From: Polaromonas sp.
GTDB taxonomy: Bacteria; Pseudomonadota; Gammaproteobacteria; Burkholderiales; Burkholderiaceae
Length of the DNA stretch: 25,560 bases
NCBI GenBank assembly: GCA_013823505.1
Contig: PNMH01000055.1
Location: forward strand, 1-25,560
Direction of reading: 5' to 3'
Within the stretch, counting starts at the first letter, position 1. Every line of letters starts with the position of its first letter. This document shows positions 14,948-23,198 of this stretch, in pieces. Below the pieces are notes generated by a model. It searched no databases. It was not told the origin of the DNA and saw only the letters and a list, made by a program, of their open reading frames with translations. Made by a program: the position numbers and the translations under genes.

Positions 14948-16012
14948 TCAAGCTTTCACGCCGAAGCGGTACACCGTGGTGCCCCGGTAGGGCCGACCCG
15001 GGGCCACCACGTTTTGCGGCAGCGCGGGGCAATTGGGGGCGTTGGGAAACCACTGCGGCTCCAGACACAAGGCCGAGCGCGGCCGGTGCCGCACACCCTG
15101 CTTGCCCACATCGGGCTTCTCGGCTGCGCCCAGCTGGCCGGCGGTGTACACCTGCAGCAATGGCTCGGTGGTCCACACCTCGAGCGTGCGGCCGCTGGCT
15201 TCACTGCTCACCTGTGCGCACAGGCGGGTTTCGGTGGTGGCGTCTGCCAGCGGGTAACTCAGGTCGATGTCGGGCACGTTGCCCAGCGTGGTTGCGCTGC
15301 GCAGGTCGTGCACGTGGCCGTTCAAGGTCAAGCGTTCGCCGGTGGCAATGCCGTCCACCCCGGTGGCCAGCACGTCGTGGGCATGCATCACCTGCAACAC
15401 GTGGCCGTCGATGGTCCGACCCTCGGTCACGCCGTCGAGGTTGAAGTAAATGTGGCTGGTGAAGCTGGCCGGGCCGGGGTCGTCCAGCGCGGTGGCCAGG
15501 TGCTCGATCACCAGCGCGTTGTCGTCGCTCAGGCGGTAGGTGAGCTGCAGGTCCAGCGTGCCGGGGAAGTCGTCTTCCGCGGTCAGAAAGCGGTGGTGCA
15601 ACAGCAGCGTTTGCGCGTCGGGTTGCGCTGCGTCAAACGCGCGGTGGCGCGCGCCGCGCGGCCCGCCGTGGATGCAGTGCGCGCCCGCGTTCGGCGTGAG
15701 GTGGTGTTCGCGCCCGTCCAGCGTGAAGCGCGCACCGCCGATGCGCCCGGCGTAGCGGCCCACGAAGGCACCCATGGAAGGCGAGCCGGTGAGCACATCG
15801 GCGACGCTGTCGTAGCCCAGCGCCACATCGTCCAGCACGCCCTGGCGATCCGGTGCCACGATCTGCAGCACCTTGGCGCCGAGGTTGGTGATGGCCACCA
15901 CCATGCCGCGCGCATTGCGCAGCAGAAAGAGGGCGGTGGGGCGCCCGTCCACCGTGCCTGCGAAGCGGGCCGGGTCGAGCAGGTGCGGGAACGGGAGGGG
16001 CGTGGACGTCAT
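14948..16012 (-). CDS. galM: Aldose 1-epimerase (galactose mutarotase family)
   Basis: A 354-residue cytoplasmic beta-sandwich enzyme that interconverts alpha and beta anomers of sugars. Family landmarks are VVAITNLGAKVLQI, VGRYAGRIGGARF, the substrate/active-site HCIHGGPRG region, TSHIYFNLDG with its family-conserved His, and LCLEPQWFPNAPN carrying the catalytic Glu. The ribosome-binding site AAGG overlaps the stop codon of kdgD, five nt separate the genes, and they are clearly one transcript. In this context the likely substrate is the hexuronate taken up by the TRAP system (inference): the dehydrogenase acts on one ring anomer, so mutarotation would speed flux. Ordinary aldohexose mutarotation remains possible. 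Confidence 0.9.
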   Translation of the reverse strand: MTSTPLPFPHLLDPARFAGTVDGRPTALFLLRNARGMVVAITNLGAKVLQIVAPDRQGVLDDVALGYDSVADVLTGSPSMGAFVGRYAGRIGGARFTLDGREHHLTPNAGAHCIHGGPRGARHRAFDAAQPDAQTLLLHHRFLTAEDDFPGTLDLQLTYRLSDDNALVIEHLATALDDPGPASFTSHIYFNLDGVTEGRTIDGHVLQVMHAHDVLATGVDGIATGERLTLNGHVHDLRSATTLGNVPDIDLSYPLADATTETRLCAQVSSEASGRTLEVWTTEPLLQVYTAGQLGAAEKPDVGKQGVRHRPRSALCLEPQWFPNAPNCPALPQNVVAPGRPYRGTTVYRFGVKA

Positions 16013-16017
16013 GTGCC

Positions 16018-16929
16018 TTATTGTGGGCCGAGCGCGTTGATCAAACGCTGCAGCTGCTCCACCTCGGCGGGCTTGAGGTCGGTCAACGGTGCGCGCACCG
16101 GGCCAGCGCCGTGACCGACCAGCTGGGCGCCGGCCTTCACGATGCTCACCGCGTAGCCTTGGCCCTTGTTGCGGATGTCGAGGTAGGGCATGAAGAAGTC
16201 CTTGAGCAGCCGGTGCTGCGTGGCGTGGTCGTCGGTGCGCACGGCTTCGTAGAACTGCATCGCGGTCTTCGGGATGAAGTTGAACACCGCCGACGAATAC
16301 ACCGGTGTGCCCAGCGCCTTGTAGGCGGCGGCGTACACCTCGGCCGTGGGCAGGCCGCCCAGGTACGAGAAACGCTCACCCATCTTGAGGTAGATCGACA
16401 TCATCATTTCGATGTCGCCCACCCCGTCCTTGAAACCAATGAGGTTGGGGCAGCGGTCGGCCAGGATGGCCAGCGACTCGGGCGTGAGCTTGCAGACGTT
16501 GCGGTTGTAGACGATCACGCCGAACTTCACGCTCTTGCACACCTGCTCCACATGCGCGATCAGGCCTTCCTGCCCGGCTTCGGTCAGGTAGTGCGGCAGC
16601 AGCAGCACGCCGTGCGCGCCCATGCGTTCGGCTTCTTGCGCGTGCGCGATGGCGGTGCGGGTAGGGCCACCCGCGCCGGCAATGATGGGCACCTTGCCGC
16701 GGCAGGTGTCCACCGCGGTCTTGATGATCTGGCCATACTCCGCACCCGAGAGAGAGAAGTACTCGCCGGTGCCGCCCGCGGCAAACAGGGCGCTGGCGCC
16801 ATACGGTGCAAGCCACTCCAGCCGTGCGGCGTAGCCCTTGGCATTGAAGTCGCCGTTGGCGTCGAAGTCGGTGACGGGGAACGACAGCAGTCCGCTGCTG
16901 ACGATGGTCTTGAGATCCTGGGGGTTCAC
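16018..16929 (-). CDS. kdgD: 5-dehydro-4-deoxyglucarate dehydratase (decarboxylating)
   Basis: A 303-residue member of the DHDPS/N-acetylneuraminate lyase superfamily. It converts 5-keto-4-deoxy-D-glucarate to 2,5-dioxopentanoate, water and CO2. Motifs: GGTGEYFSL (52-60), [12 protein letters not shown] with Tyr141, and GFKDGVGD with the Schiff-base Lys167. Length and the start [23 protein letters not shown] match known KdgD proteins. The start is a GTG at 16929 with AGAGGAAG just upstream; the open frame continues far upstream but that extension overlaps the binding-protein gene in another frame and is spurious. It lies between the Bug protein and galM in the uronate operon. Confidence 0.94.
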   Translation of the reverse strand: MNPQDLKTIVSSGLLSFPVTDFDANGDFNAKGYAARLEWLAPYGASALFAAGGTGEYFSLSGAEYGQIIKTAVDTCRGKVPIIAGAGGPTRTAIAHAQEAERMGAHGVLLLPHYLTEAGQEGLIAHVEQVCKSVKFGVIVYNRNVCKLTPESLAILADRCPNLIGFKDGVGDIEMMMSIYLKMGERFSYLGGLPTAEVYAAAYKALGTPVYSSAVFNFIPKTAMQFYEAVRTDDHATQHRLLKDFFMPYLDIRNKGQGYAVSIVKAGAQLVGHGAGPVRAPLTDLKPAEVEQLQRLINALGPQ

Positions 16930-16967
16930 GGAAGCTTCCTCTGCTTGAAAAATCGGCGGATGAGAAA

Positions 16968-17936
16968 TCAGTCGAGCTTGATGTTGGCTTCGGCCACCAC
17001 CTCGCCCCAGCGCTTGCGTTCGCGCTCGAAGAAGGTGTCTTGCTCGGTGGGCTGCATGGTGATCACCTCGGCACCCTGGCCGGTGAGGCGGGCGCGCACG
17101 TCGGGGCTGCGGATGATCTTGATGAGTTCGGTGTTCAGGCGCGCGATGATGGCTGGCGGCGTGCCGTTGGCCACCAGCACACCTTGCCACGTGCCGGACT
17201 CGAAACCGGTGACGCCTTGTTCGGCCAGCGTGGGCACGTTGCCCACCAGCGGCATGCGTGTTTTCTTGGAGATGCCCAGCACCTTCAGGCGCCCGCTCTG
17301 CACGTGTGGCAGCGTGGCCAGCATGCCGTTCATGATCACCTGCGTCTGCCCGGCGACGGTGTCGGTCACGGCTTGCGAGCCGCCCTTGTAGGGGACGTAG
17401 ATCCACTTGGCATTGGTGGCGCGCTGCACCGCCACGCCGGCCACGTGTGGCGCGCTGCCCACCGCGGTCACCGCGAAGTTCAGGTCGGAGGTCTTGGACA
17501 GCTCGACCAGTTCCTTGAGGTTGTTGGCTTTCACCGAGGGGTGCACCGCGAGCATGTGCGGCGAGTACGCCAGCATGGTCACGCCGCGCAGGTCCTTGCT
17601 GGGGTTGAAGGCCAGCTTGGTGTAGACCGAGGGGCTGATGGCGAGTGCGCCCACGTCGCACAGCAGCAGCGTGTGGCCGTCGGGCGCGGACTTGGCCACC
17701 AGGTCGGCGCCGATGTTGCCGTTGGCACCCGCCCGGTTTTCCACCACCACCGGCTGGCCCATGCTCTCCGAGAGCAGCTGGCTGATGGCGCGCGCGATGA
17801 TGTCGGACGAACCGCCCGGTGGGTAGGGAACGATGAGGCGGATCGGCTTGTTGGGAAAGCTCTGCGCGTGGGCCGGCAGGCCCACGGCGGCGATGGCGGC
17901 AGAGGCAGCGATCAGCTGCCGGCGGTTCAAGGACAT
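16968..17936 (-). CDS. Tripartite tricarboxylate transporter substrate-binding protein (Bug/TctC family), orphan
   Basis: A 322-residue periplasmic solute-binding protein. An Ala-rich signal peptide with a twin-arginine-like start ([24 protein letters not shown]) precedes the mature [23 protein letters not shown], the hallmark of Bug proteins. Further landmarks are [42 protein letters not shown] and [14 protein letters not shown] good ribosome-binding site (AGGAGAC) precedes the ATG. There are no TctA or TctB membrane genes in the window, so it must work with permeases encoded elsewhere, or serve as a sensor or scavenger. It sits between gudD and kdgD, suggesting aldarate, uronate or a related acid as ligand (inference). 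Confidence 0.92.
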   Translation of the reverse strand: MSLNRRQLIAASAAIAAVGLPAHAQSFPNKPIRLIVPYPPGGSSDIIARAISQLLSESMGQPVVVENRAGANGNIGADLVAKSAPDGHTLLLCDVGALAISPSVYTKLAFNPSKDLRGVTMLAYSPHMLAVHPSVKANNLKELVELSKTSDLNFAVTAVGSAPHVAGVAVQRATNAKWIYVPYKGGSQAVTDTVAGQTQVIMNGMLATLPHVQSGRLKVLGISKKTRMPLVGNVPTLAEQGVTGFESGTWQGVLVANGTPPAIIARLNTELIKIIRSPDVRARLTGQGAEVITMQPTEQDTFFERERKRWGEVVAEANIKLD

Positions 17937-17982
17937 GGATGTCTCCTGGGGTGTGGAGGAAAAAAGCCGGCAGCTGCAGCGC

Positions 17983-19272
17983 TCAGAAGCGAGGCTGCGC
18001 GCCAGTGAAAGAAGGGTCGTATTTCTGCATCTGCGCGAGGTCGTTGCGGTTGCGGATGCCGCAGTGCAGGTAGTTGTCGTGCAGGCGGGCCAGCGCCTCG
18101 CGGTCGATGCGCACGCCCAGGCCGGGCGTGGTGGGCACGCGCAGGCTGCCGTCCTCGAACCGCAGCCGCCCGCCTTGAACCACCTCGTCGTCCTGCCAGG
18201 GGTAGTGCGTGTCGCAGGCGTAGGAGAGGTGCGGCACCGAGGCGGCCAGGTGCGTCATGGCCGTGAGGCTGATGCCCAGGTGCGAATTCGAGTGCATCGA
18301 CAGGCCCAGACCGAAGGTCTCGCACATCAGCGAGAGCCGCTGTGTGGCGCGCAGACCACCCCAGTAGTGGTGGTCGCTCAACACGATCTTCACCGGGCAA
18401 CCCATCTCCGCGTTGCGCCGGAATTCCTTGAGATCGGTGACCACCATGTTGGTGGCCAGCGGCACCTCGCAGGCGCGGGCCACGGCGGCCATGCCGTCCA
18501 GGCCGGGGGCCGGGTCTTCGTAGTATTCGAGCACGCCGCGCAACTGCTCCACCACCTTCAGGCTGGTGGGCACGGTCCAGTTGCCGTTGGGGTCGATGCG
18601 CAGCGGTGCGCCCGGGAAGGCCTTGGCCAGGGCCAGCAGGCCCGCCACCTCTTGCTCGGGTGGCAGCGCACCGGCCTTGAGCTTGATGCTCTTGAAGCCG
18701 TACTGGTCGATCATGCGGCGCGCCTGCGCCACCAGCTGCTCGGGCGTGATGGCTTCGCCCCAGGGGTCGGCTGCGTAGGGCTTCTCGACGTGTTCGGCGA
18801 ACTTGTAGAACAGGTAGGCGCTGAAGGGCACGGCGTCGCGCGCTGCGCCACCGAGCAGGTCCACCACCGGCGCGTTGGCCAGCTGGCCTTGCAGGTCCAT
18901 CATGGCCACCTCGAAGGCGCTGATCACTTTGGCCACGGTCTTGGACACATGCGTGCCTGGCGCCAGCGAGACCTGGGTCCCGAGGAACTCCGAGGCCGTC
19001 TGCTTCGGCGTGACCAGCGCGGCCACGCGCACTTCCATGTCGTTCAGCGCCCAGGGGGAGAGACCCGTGAGCGCCGGCGCGGCCTTGGCCATGGCTTCGA
19101 GCATGGGCAGGTCGCCGTAGCTTTCGTTGATGCCGACCAGGCCCGAGTCGGTCTCGATCTCGATGATAGAGCGCAGGGCCCAAGGCTCGTGGATGCCGGC
19201 GGCGTTGAGCAGCGGTGGATCGCGGAAAGCGATCGGCGTGACACGGACGTGTCGGATGGCGTGGGAGGTCAT
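17983..19272 (-). CDS. gudD: Glucarate dehydratase (enolase superfamily)
   Basis: A 429-residue enolase-superfamily acid-sugar dehydratase that turns D-glucarate (and usually L-idarate) into 5-keto-4-deoxyglucarate, the substrate of kdgD downstream. Visible active-site residues are the KLK motif (Lys197/Lys199), metal ligands in RIDPNGNW (Asp227), YEDPAPG (Glu252) and ATNMVVTD (Asn275), the His327 in SMHSNSHLGIS, and Asp354 in CDTHYPWQ. The C-terminus (GLGVRIDREALARLH, NDLAQMQKY) closely follows E. coli GudD. All catalytic residues expected for glucarate dehydratase are present. There is no strong ribosome-binding site; the gene starts 25 nt after dctM and is probably translated by coupling. 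Activity on galactarate is not predicted by the family. Confidence 0.9.
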   Translation of the reverse strand: MTSHAIRHVRVTPIAFRDPPLLNAAGIHEPWALRSIIEIETDSGLVGINESYGDLPMLEAMAKAAPALTGLSPWALNDMEVRVAALVTPKQTASEFLGTQVSLAPGTHVSKTVAKVISAFEVAMMDLQGQLANAPVVDLLGGAARDAVPFSAYLFYKFAEHVEKPYAADPWGEAITPEQLVAQARRMIDQYGFKSIKLKAGALPPEQEVAGLLALAKAFPGAPLRIDPNGNWTVPTSLKVVEQLRGVLEYYEDPAPGLDGMAAVARACEVPLATNMVVTDLKEFRRNAEMGCPVKIVLSDHHYWGGLRATQRLSLMCETFGLGLSMHSNSHLGISLTAMTHLAASVPHLSYACDTHYPWQDDEVVQGGRLRFEDGSLRVPTTPGLGVRIDREALARLHDNYLHCGIRNRNDLAQMQKYDPSFTGAQPRF

Positions 19273-19297
19273 CTTGGAGTGGGCCGAGGCGATGGGA

Positions 19298-20584
19298 TCA
19301 GCGCGCGAGCACGGTCTGCGGCAGCCACAGCGAGATGGCGGGCAGGTAAGTCACGGCCATGAGCACGCCGAACAGCGCCACGTAGAAGGGCAGCAGGGCC
19401 TTGACCACGGTCTCCATCGGCAGCTTGGCGATCGCACTGCCCACGAACAGCACACCGCCCACCGGCGGTGTGATCAGCCCCATGCCGAGGTTGACCATCA
19501 TGATCATCCCGAAGTGCACCGGGTCCACGCCCAGCGACGTGACCACCGGCAGCAGGATGGGCGTGAGGATCAGGATCAGCGGGGCCATGTCCATCAGCGT
19601 GCCCAGGGCCAGCAGCAGGATGTTGATCATCATCAGGATCACGTAGCGGTTGTCCGACAGCGTGGTGAACATCGTCGTGATCTTCAGCGGGATCTGCATC
19701 AGCGTCATGATGTAGCCGAAGCTCGCGGCGAACGCGATCAGGATCATCACGATCGCCAGCGTCTTCACCGTGCGGTGCACCAGCTTGGGCAGCTCGCGCC
19801 ACTTGTAGTCGCGGTAAATGAACATGGTCACGCCGAAGGCCCAGAGCACGGCAATGGAGGCCGACTCGGTGGCGGTGAACACGCCGGTGAGGATGCCGCC
19901 GAGGATGATCACCATGGTCATCAAGCCCCAGAGCGCATCGGCGCAGATCTTCAGTGCCTGCCGCATCGGGATCACGTCGCCCTTGGGGTAGTTCTTGCGC
20001 TTGGCGATCACCAGGCACATCACGGCCAGCGTCAGACCGAGCAGCAGGCCGGGCAGCACACCGGCCAGAAACAGCGCGGCAATGGACACCGAGCCTCCGG
20101 CCGCGAGCGAGTAGATCACCGCGTTGTGGCTGGGTGGGATCAGGATGGCCTGCACCGAACCGCTGACCGTGACGGCGGTGGCGAATTCGCGCGGGTAGCC
20201 CTTCTTCACCATCTCGGGAATCAGCACCGCACCGACCGAGGCCGTGTCGGCCATGGACGAGCCGGAGATGGCGCCGAAGAAGGTGGAGGCCAGGATGTTG
20301 ACCAGCGAGAGGCCGCCGCGGATGAAGCCGACCAGCACGTTGGCAAACGCGACCAGCCGGCGTGCCATGCCGCCCTCGGCCATGATGGCGCCAGCCAGCA
20401 CAAAGAAGGGAATGGCGAGCAGCGAGAACTTGTTGACGCCGCTGCTGATGGCGATCATCACCGCGTCCAGCGGGATGTCGATCCACCAGGCGCCGATGAG
20501 CGCCGCGATGCCGAGCGCGTAGGCCACGGGAGTGCCAATGATCATCAGCAGGAAAAAACTGCCGAGCAGGATGAGCGCGTCCAT
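19298..20584 (-). CDS. dctM: TRAP transporter large permease (DctM family)
   Basis: A 428-residue integral membrane protein with about 12 hydrophobic segments. Conserved DctM features are FGAISGSSMADTASVGAVLIPEM, followed by IPPSHNAVIYSLAAGGSVSIAALFLAGVLPG, and MINILLLALGTLMDMAPLILILTPILLPV near the end, then GMIMMVNLGMGLITPPVGGVLFVGSAI. It is the sodium-coupled translocation subunit. The start codon overlaps the dctQ stop by one base (TGATG), so translation is coupled. With DctP and DctQ it should bring the acid sugar into the cytoplasm. Confidence 0.95.
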   Translation of the reverse strand: MDALILLGSFFLLMIIGTPVAYALGIAALIGAWWIDIPLDAVMIAISSGVNKFSLLAIPFFVLAGAIMAEGGMARRLVAFANVLVGFIRGGLSLVNILASTFFGAISGSSMADTASVGAVLIPEMVKKGYPREFATAVTVSGSVQAILIPPSHNAVIYSLAAGGSVSIAALFLAGVLPGLLLGLTLAVMCLVIAKRKNYPKGDVIPMRQALKICADALWGLMTMVIILGGILTGVFTATESASIAVLWAFGVTMFIYRDYKWRELPKLVHRTVKTLAIVMILIAFAASFGYIMTLMQIPLKITTMFTTLSDNRYVILMMINILLLALGTLMDMAPLILILTPILLPVVTSLGVDPVHFGMIMMVNLGMGLITPPVGGVLFVGSAIAKLPMETVVKALLPFYVALFGVLMAVTYLPAISLWLPQTVLAR

Positions 20585-21114
20585 CAGGCAGCCTTTTCTT
20601 CAGAGTCGGGGAGGAGGTCGAACTGGACCACGGCGCGTTGGCTCTGGTCCCCGTAGAAAAGGAACTCCAGCACGAACAAGAGGGTGACGAAGCCGCCGAG
20701 CGGCACCGGCACATAAGTCAGGCCCACGGGCAGCCAGGGCAGTTCGGGGATGGACTGGCCCCAGGTGCCCATGCACAGCTTGGTGCCGTAGAACACCATG
20801 AAGGCGCTCATGCCCACCATCAGCAGGTTGACGGCGAAGGCCATGATGCCGCGCACGCCGGAAGACATGCGCTCGGTCAACATGACCACAGCGATGTGGG
20901 CGCCGGCGCGGTAGGCCGCTGCGGCACCGAGGAAGGTGAAGATCACCATGAGCAGGATCGAGATCGGCTCGGGCCACTGCGACCCGGTGCCCAGCACGTA
21001 GCGCGCGAAGATGCCCCAGGGGATGAATATCGACATGAGGAAGACGCAGGCTCCGGCCACCCAGATGCATGCCAGGTAGACGGCGTCGAGCGCACGGTGG
21101 ATCGTTTCAGCCAT
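20584..21114 (-). CDS. dctQ: TRAP transporter small permease (DctQ family)
   Basis: A 176-residue protein with four hydrophobic segments, the size and layout of DctQ. It contains the family's WPEPISILLMVIFTFLGAAAAYRAGAHI stretch between segments one and two and ELPWLPVGLTYVPVPLGG before the last helix. DctQ pairs with DctM to form the membrane complex. The ribosome-binding site is weak, and 150 nt containing strong hairpins lie between dctP and this gene, so it may be expressed at a lower level than dctP. Confidence 0.93.
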   Translation of the reverse strand: MAETIHRALDAVYLACIWVAGACVFLMSIFIPWGIFARYVLGTGSQWPEPISILLMVIFTFLGAAAAYRAGAHIAVVMLTERMSSGVRGIMAFAVNLLMVGMSAFMVFYGTKLCMGTWGQSIPELPWLPVGLTYVPVPLGGFVTLLFVLEFLFYGDQSQRAVVQFDLLPDSEEKAA

Positions 21115-21180
21115 GGTGGTGAATGAGTTGGGTCAGAAAGGAAGCGAAGAAGCGCAGGCGGAGCACTTGCCCCACCCAAG

Positions 21181-21258
21181 GCGCCCGTGGATCCGGCTCT
21201 GCCGGTCCACAGGGCGCGTCCCCCCCGCGGGGGGAAGCCGCCAAGCGGCGCAGGGGGG
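21181..21258. repeat. Cluster of strong GC hairpins between dctP and dctQ
   Basis: Three structures lie side by side in the 150-nt dctP-dctQ spacer. A 16-bp stem with two single-base bulges pairs GCGCCCGTGGATCCGGC (21181-21197) with GCCGGTCCACAGGGCGC (21201-21217) around a TCT loop. A perfect palindrome CCCCCCGCGGGGGG spans 21221-21234. A hairpin GCCGC-CAA-GCGGC spans 21237-21249, and a GGGGGG run at 21253-21258 can pair with the C-run instead. In the transcript they begin about six nt after the dctP stop, where they would protect dctP mRNA. I recall similar C6GCG6...G6 intergenic elements in Comamonadaceae genomes, but have not checked this. Confidence 0.75.
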
Positions 21259-21264
21259 TAACGC

Positions 21265-22242
21265 TTACTGAACGGCGGCGATGCGCTGCATCAGGTCTGC
21301 GTTGCGCGCGCCGTACTTGGCACGCACCGGGGCGGTGGCGTCAAAGAAGGGCTTGTTGTCGACATCGATGAACTCCACACCAGCGGCTTTGAGCTTGGCC
21401 GAGTACTCGGTCACGCTCTTGTCCCACAGCGCGCGTTGTTCCATCTGGGCTTCACGCGCCATCTTCTTCACCAACGCCTGGTCGGCCGGGGTCAGCTTGT
21501 CCCAGGTCACCTTGGACATCACCAGGATCTCGGGAATGATCAGGTGGTTGGTCTGGCTGTAGTACTTGGCACCGGTGGTGAAGTGGTTGCTGGTGAACAT
21601 GCTGGGCGGGTTGTTTTCCGCACCGTCGATCACGCCGGTCTGCAGCGAGGTAAACACCTCGCCGTAGGCCATGGAGATGCCGTTGCCGCCCATGGCGTTC
21701 ATGGTGTCCACGAACACGGGGTTGCCCATCATGCGGATCTTCTGGCCCTTGAGGTCGGCCGGGCTGCGCACCGGCTTCTTGGTGTACAGGCTGCGCGAGC
21801 CGCCGTCCATCCAGCCCAGGCCGACCAGGCGTGCCGGGCTGGCCGTGACCTTGGCCAGCAGGTCGTCACCCACGGCGCCGTCGATCACCTTGCGCATGTG
21901 CGTGATGTCGCGGAACACGAAGGGCATGTTGAACACGTCCACCTCGGGCACCACGGGGCCGATCACACCCAGCGAGATGCGGGCCAGCTGGATCGCGCCG
22001 AGCTGGGTTTGTTCCACGGCTTCTTTTTCCTGGCCGAGCACAGCGCCAGCGAACATCTGCACCTTGATGCGGCCGTTGGTGGCGGCATCGAGTTTTTTGC
22101 CCATGCTCTCCACGGCGGCCACGGTGGGGTAGCCGGCGGGGTGCGTGTCGTGGGCCTTGAGCACGATGTTTTGTGCGTAGGCGCTCAAGGGCATCAGGCC
22201 GGCCATGGCCAGGCTCAGGATCAGTCGGCGTTGGGTTTTCAT
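21265..22242 (-). CDS. dctP: TRAP transporter substrate-binding protein (DctP family), probable hexuronate binder
   Basis: A 325-residue periplasmic binding protein. Its Sec signal peptide is MKTQRRLILSLAMAGLMPLSAYA. The mature protein shows the DctP layout: VLKAHDTHPAGYPTVAAVESMGKKLDAATNGRI, FNMPFVFRD, GGSRSLYTKKPV (Arg150), GQKIRMMGNPVF (Arg170, the residue that normally binds the ligand carboxylate) and MAYGEVFTSLQTGVIDGAENN. A good ribosome-binding site (CGGAG) precedes the ATG. It is the first transport gene downstream of udh and the lactonase, so uronate or aldarate is the likely ligand (inference; related DctP proteins next to uronate genes bind glucuronate/galacturonate). Confidence 0.94.
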   Translation of the reverse strand: MKTQRRLILSLAMAGLMPLSAYAQNIVLKAHDTHPAGYPTVAAVESMGKKLDAATNGRIKVQMFAGAVLGQEKEAVEQTQLGAIQLARISLGVIGPVVPEVDVFNMPFVFRDITHMRKVIDGAVGDDLLAKVTASPARLVGLGWMDGGSRSLYTKKPVRSPADLKGQKIRMMGNPVFVDTMNAMGGNGISMAYGEVFTSLQTGVIDGAENNPPSMFTSNHFTTGAKYYSQTNHLIIPEILVMSKVTWDKLTPADQALVKKMAREAQMEQRALWDKSVTEYSAKLKAAGVEFIDVDNKPFFDATAPVRAKYGARNADLMQRIAAVQ

Positions 22243-22290
22243 GTTGTCTCCGTTGGGTTGATGTGACGAGGTGAAAAATGCCGCGATGTC

Positions 22291-23193
22291 TCAGACCACG
22301 CAGCGCGGCTCGTCCAGGCCCCTCACGCCTGGACGCAGTGCAAAAACGCCACCGGCCAGCGGCTGGTCGGACAGATCGCCGCCGGGCCGGATGGAGGTGA
22401 CGAACAAGGTGTCGAAGCCGCTGCCGCCGAAGGCGCACATGGCCGGTTTTTTCACCGGCACGGCGAGCGATCGGTCGAGCCGGCCGTCGGGTGTGAAGCG
22501 GTGCACCAGGCCGGCGTCGTTGCCGCAGATCCAGTAGCCACCGTCTTCGTCCACCGCCGCGCCGTCGGGCCGGCCGGGCAGGGGCTTCATGTCGATGAAG
22601 ACGCGCTGGTTGCGCGCCGTGCCGGTGTCGGTGTCGTAGTCGAAGGCCCACACGGTCTGCACATCGGGGTGCGAGTCCGAGAGGTACATGGTTTGGCCAT
22701 CGGGGCTGAAAGCCATGCCGTTGGGGGTGATGAGGCCGCTGTGCAAGGTGCGCACCCGCGAGCCTTCCAGCGCGTACACGCTGCCGGCGGCCGAGGCCAG
22801 CGACATGTCCATCACCATGGTGCCGGCGCGCAGCCGGCCCTGGCGGTCGCAGCGGCCGTCGTTGAAGCGCATGCCGCCCTGCGGGTGCTGCACGGCGCTG
22901 AGGGTTTCGTGTGTGAGCGTGCCGTCGGCGTGGGGGGTGAGCAGCGCCACGCCGGTTTCCATGGCCGCCACCCAGCGGCCGTGCGGCGTGGCTTCGCTGC
23001 CTGCAGCCAGCGCGATGCAGCCGGTCATTTCGGGCGTGGGCCACTGGCGCGTCTCGCCGGTGCCGGCGTTCCAGCACCACAGCGCGCGACCCGGGATGTC
23101 GATCCAGAACAGGCACTGGCGCTGCGCGTCCCAGACGGGGCTTTCGCCCACGCCGTTGCGCGCATCGACCAGCAGTTCGGCTTGTGCGGTCAT
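22291..23193 (-). CDS. SMP-30/gluconolactonase family lactonase
   Basis: A 300-residue six-bladed beta-propeller lactonase. The divalent-metal ligands of the regucalcin family are all present: Glu17 in GESPVW, Asn111 in RFNDGRCD, Asn158 in ITPNGMAFSPD and Asp210 in RPDGAAVDEDG. It has no signal peptide, so it acts in the cytoplasm. The proposed job is hydrolysis of the aldaro-lactone made by uronate dehydrogenase into glucarate or galactarate. The ATG at 23193 gives the family's standard N-terminus and is five nt after the udh stop; the open frame upstream is an antisense-like shadow of udh. It is a relative of L-arabinolactonase/gluconolactonase, so specificity is inferred from context. Confidence 0.9.
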   Translation of the reverse strand: MTAQAELLVDARNGVGESPVWDAQRQCLFWIDIPGRALWCWNAGTGETRQWPTPEMTGCIALAAGSEATPHGRWVAAMETGVALLTPHADGTLTHETLSAVQHPQGGMRFNDGRCDRQGRLRAGTMVMDMSLASAAGSVYALEGSRVRTLHSGLITPNGMAFSPDGQTMYLSDSHPDVQTVWAFDYDTDTGTARNQRVFIDMKPLPGRPDGAAVDEDGGYWICGNDAGLVHRFTPDGRLDRSLAVPVKKPAMCAFGGSGFDTLFVTSIRPGGDLSDQPLAGGVFALRPGVRGLDEPRCVV

Positions 23194-23198
23194 GGCGT

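Noticed and set aside
16021..17391. 456-residue plus-strand open frame opposite kdgD and the Bug protein
   Set aside because: Antisense to two recognised genes, with no motif of its own.
16930..17661. Upstream extension of the kdgD open frame to about 547 residues
   Set aside because: The extension overlaps the Bug protein in another frame, is Arg/His-rich, and the GTG at 16929 has a good ribosome-binding site and gives the family's standard length.
17833..19362. 509-residue plus-strand open frame opposite gudD and the Bug protein
   Set aside because: It lies antisense to two well-recognised genes, is rich in His, Gln, Gly and Arg as expected of a shadow frame in GC-rich DNA, and has no recognisable domain.
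19127..20656. 509-residue plus-strand open frame opposite dctM
   Set aside because: Extreme His/Gln/Asp/Arg composition with no domain, and it overlaps a clear DctM permease on the other strand.
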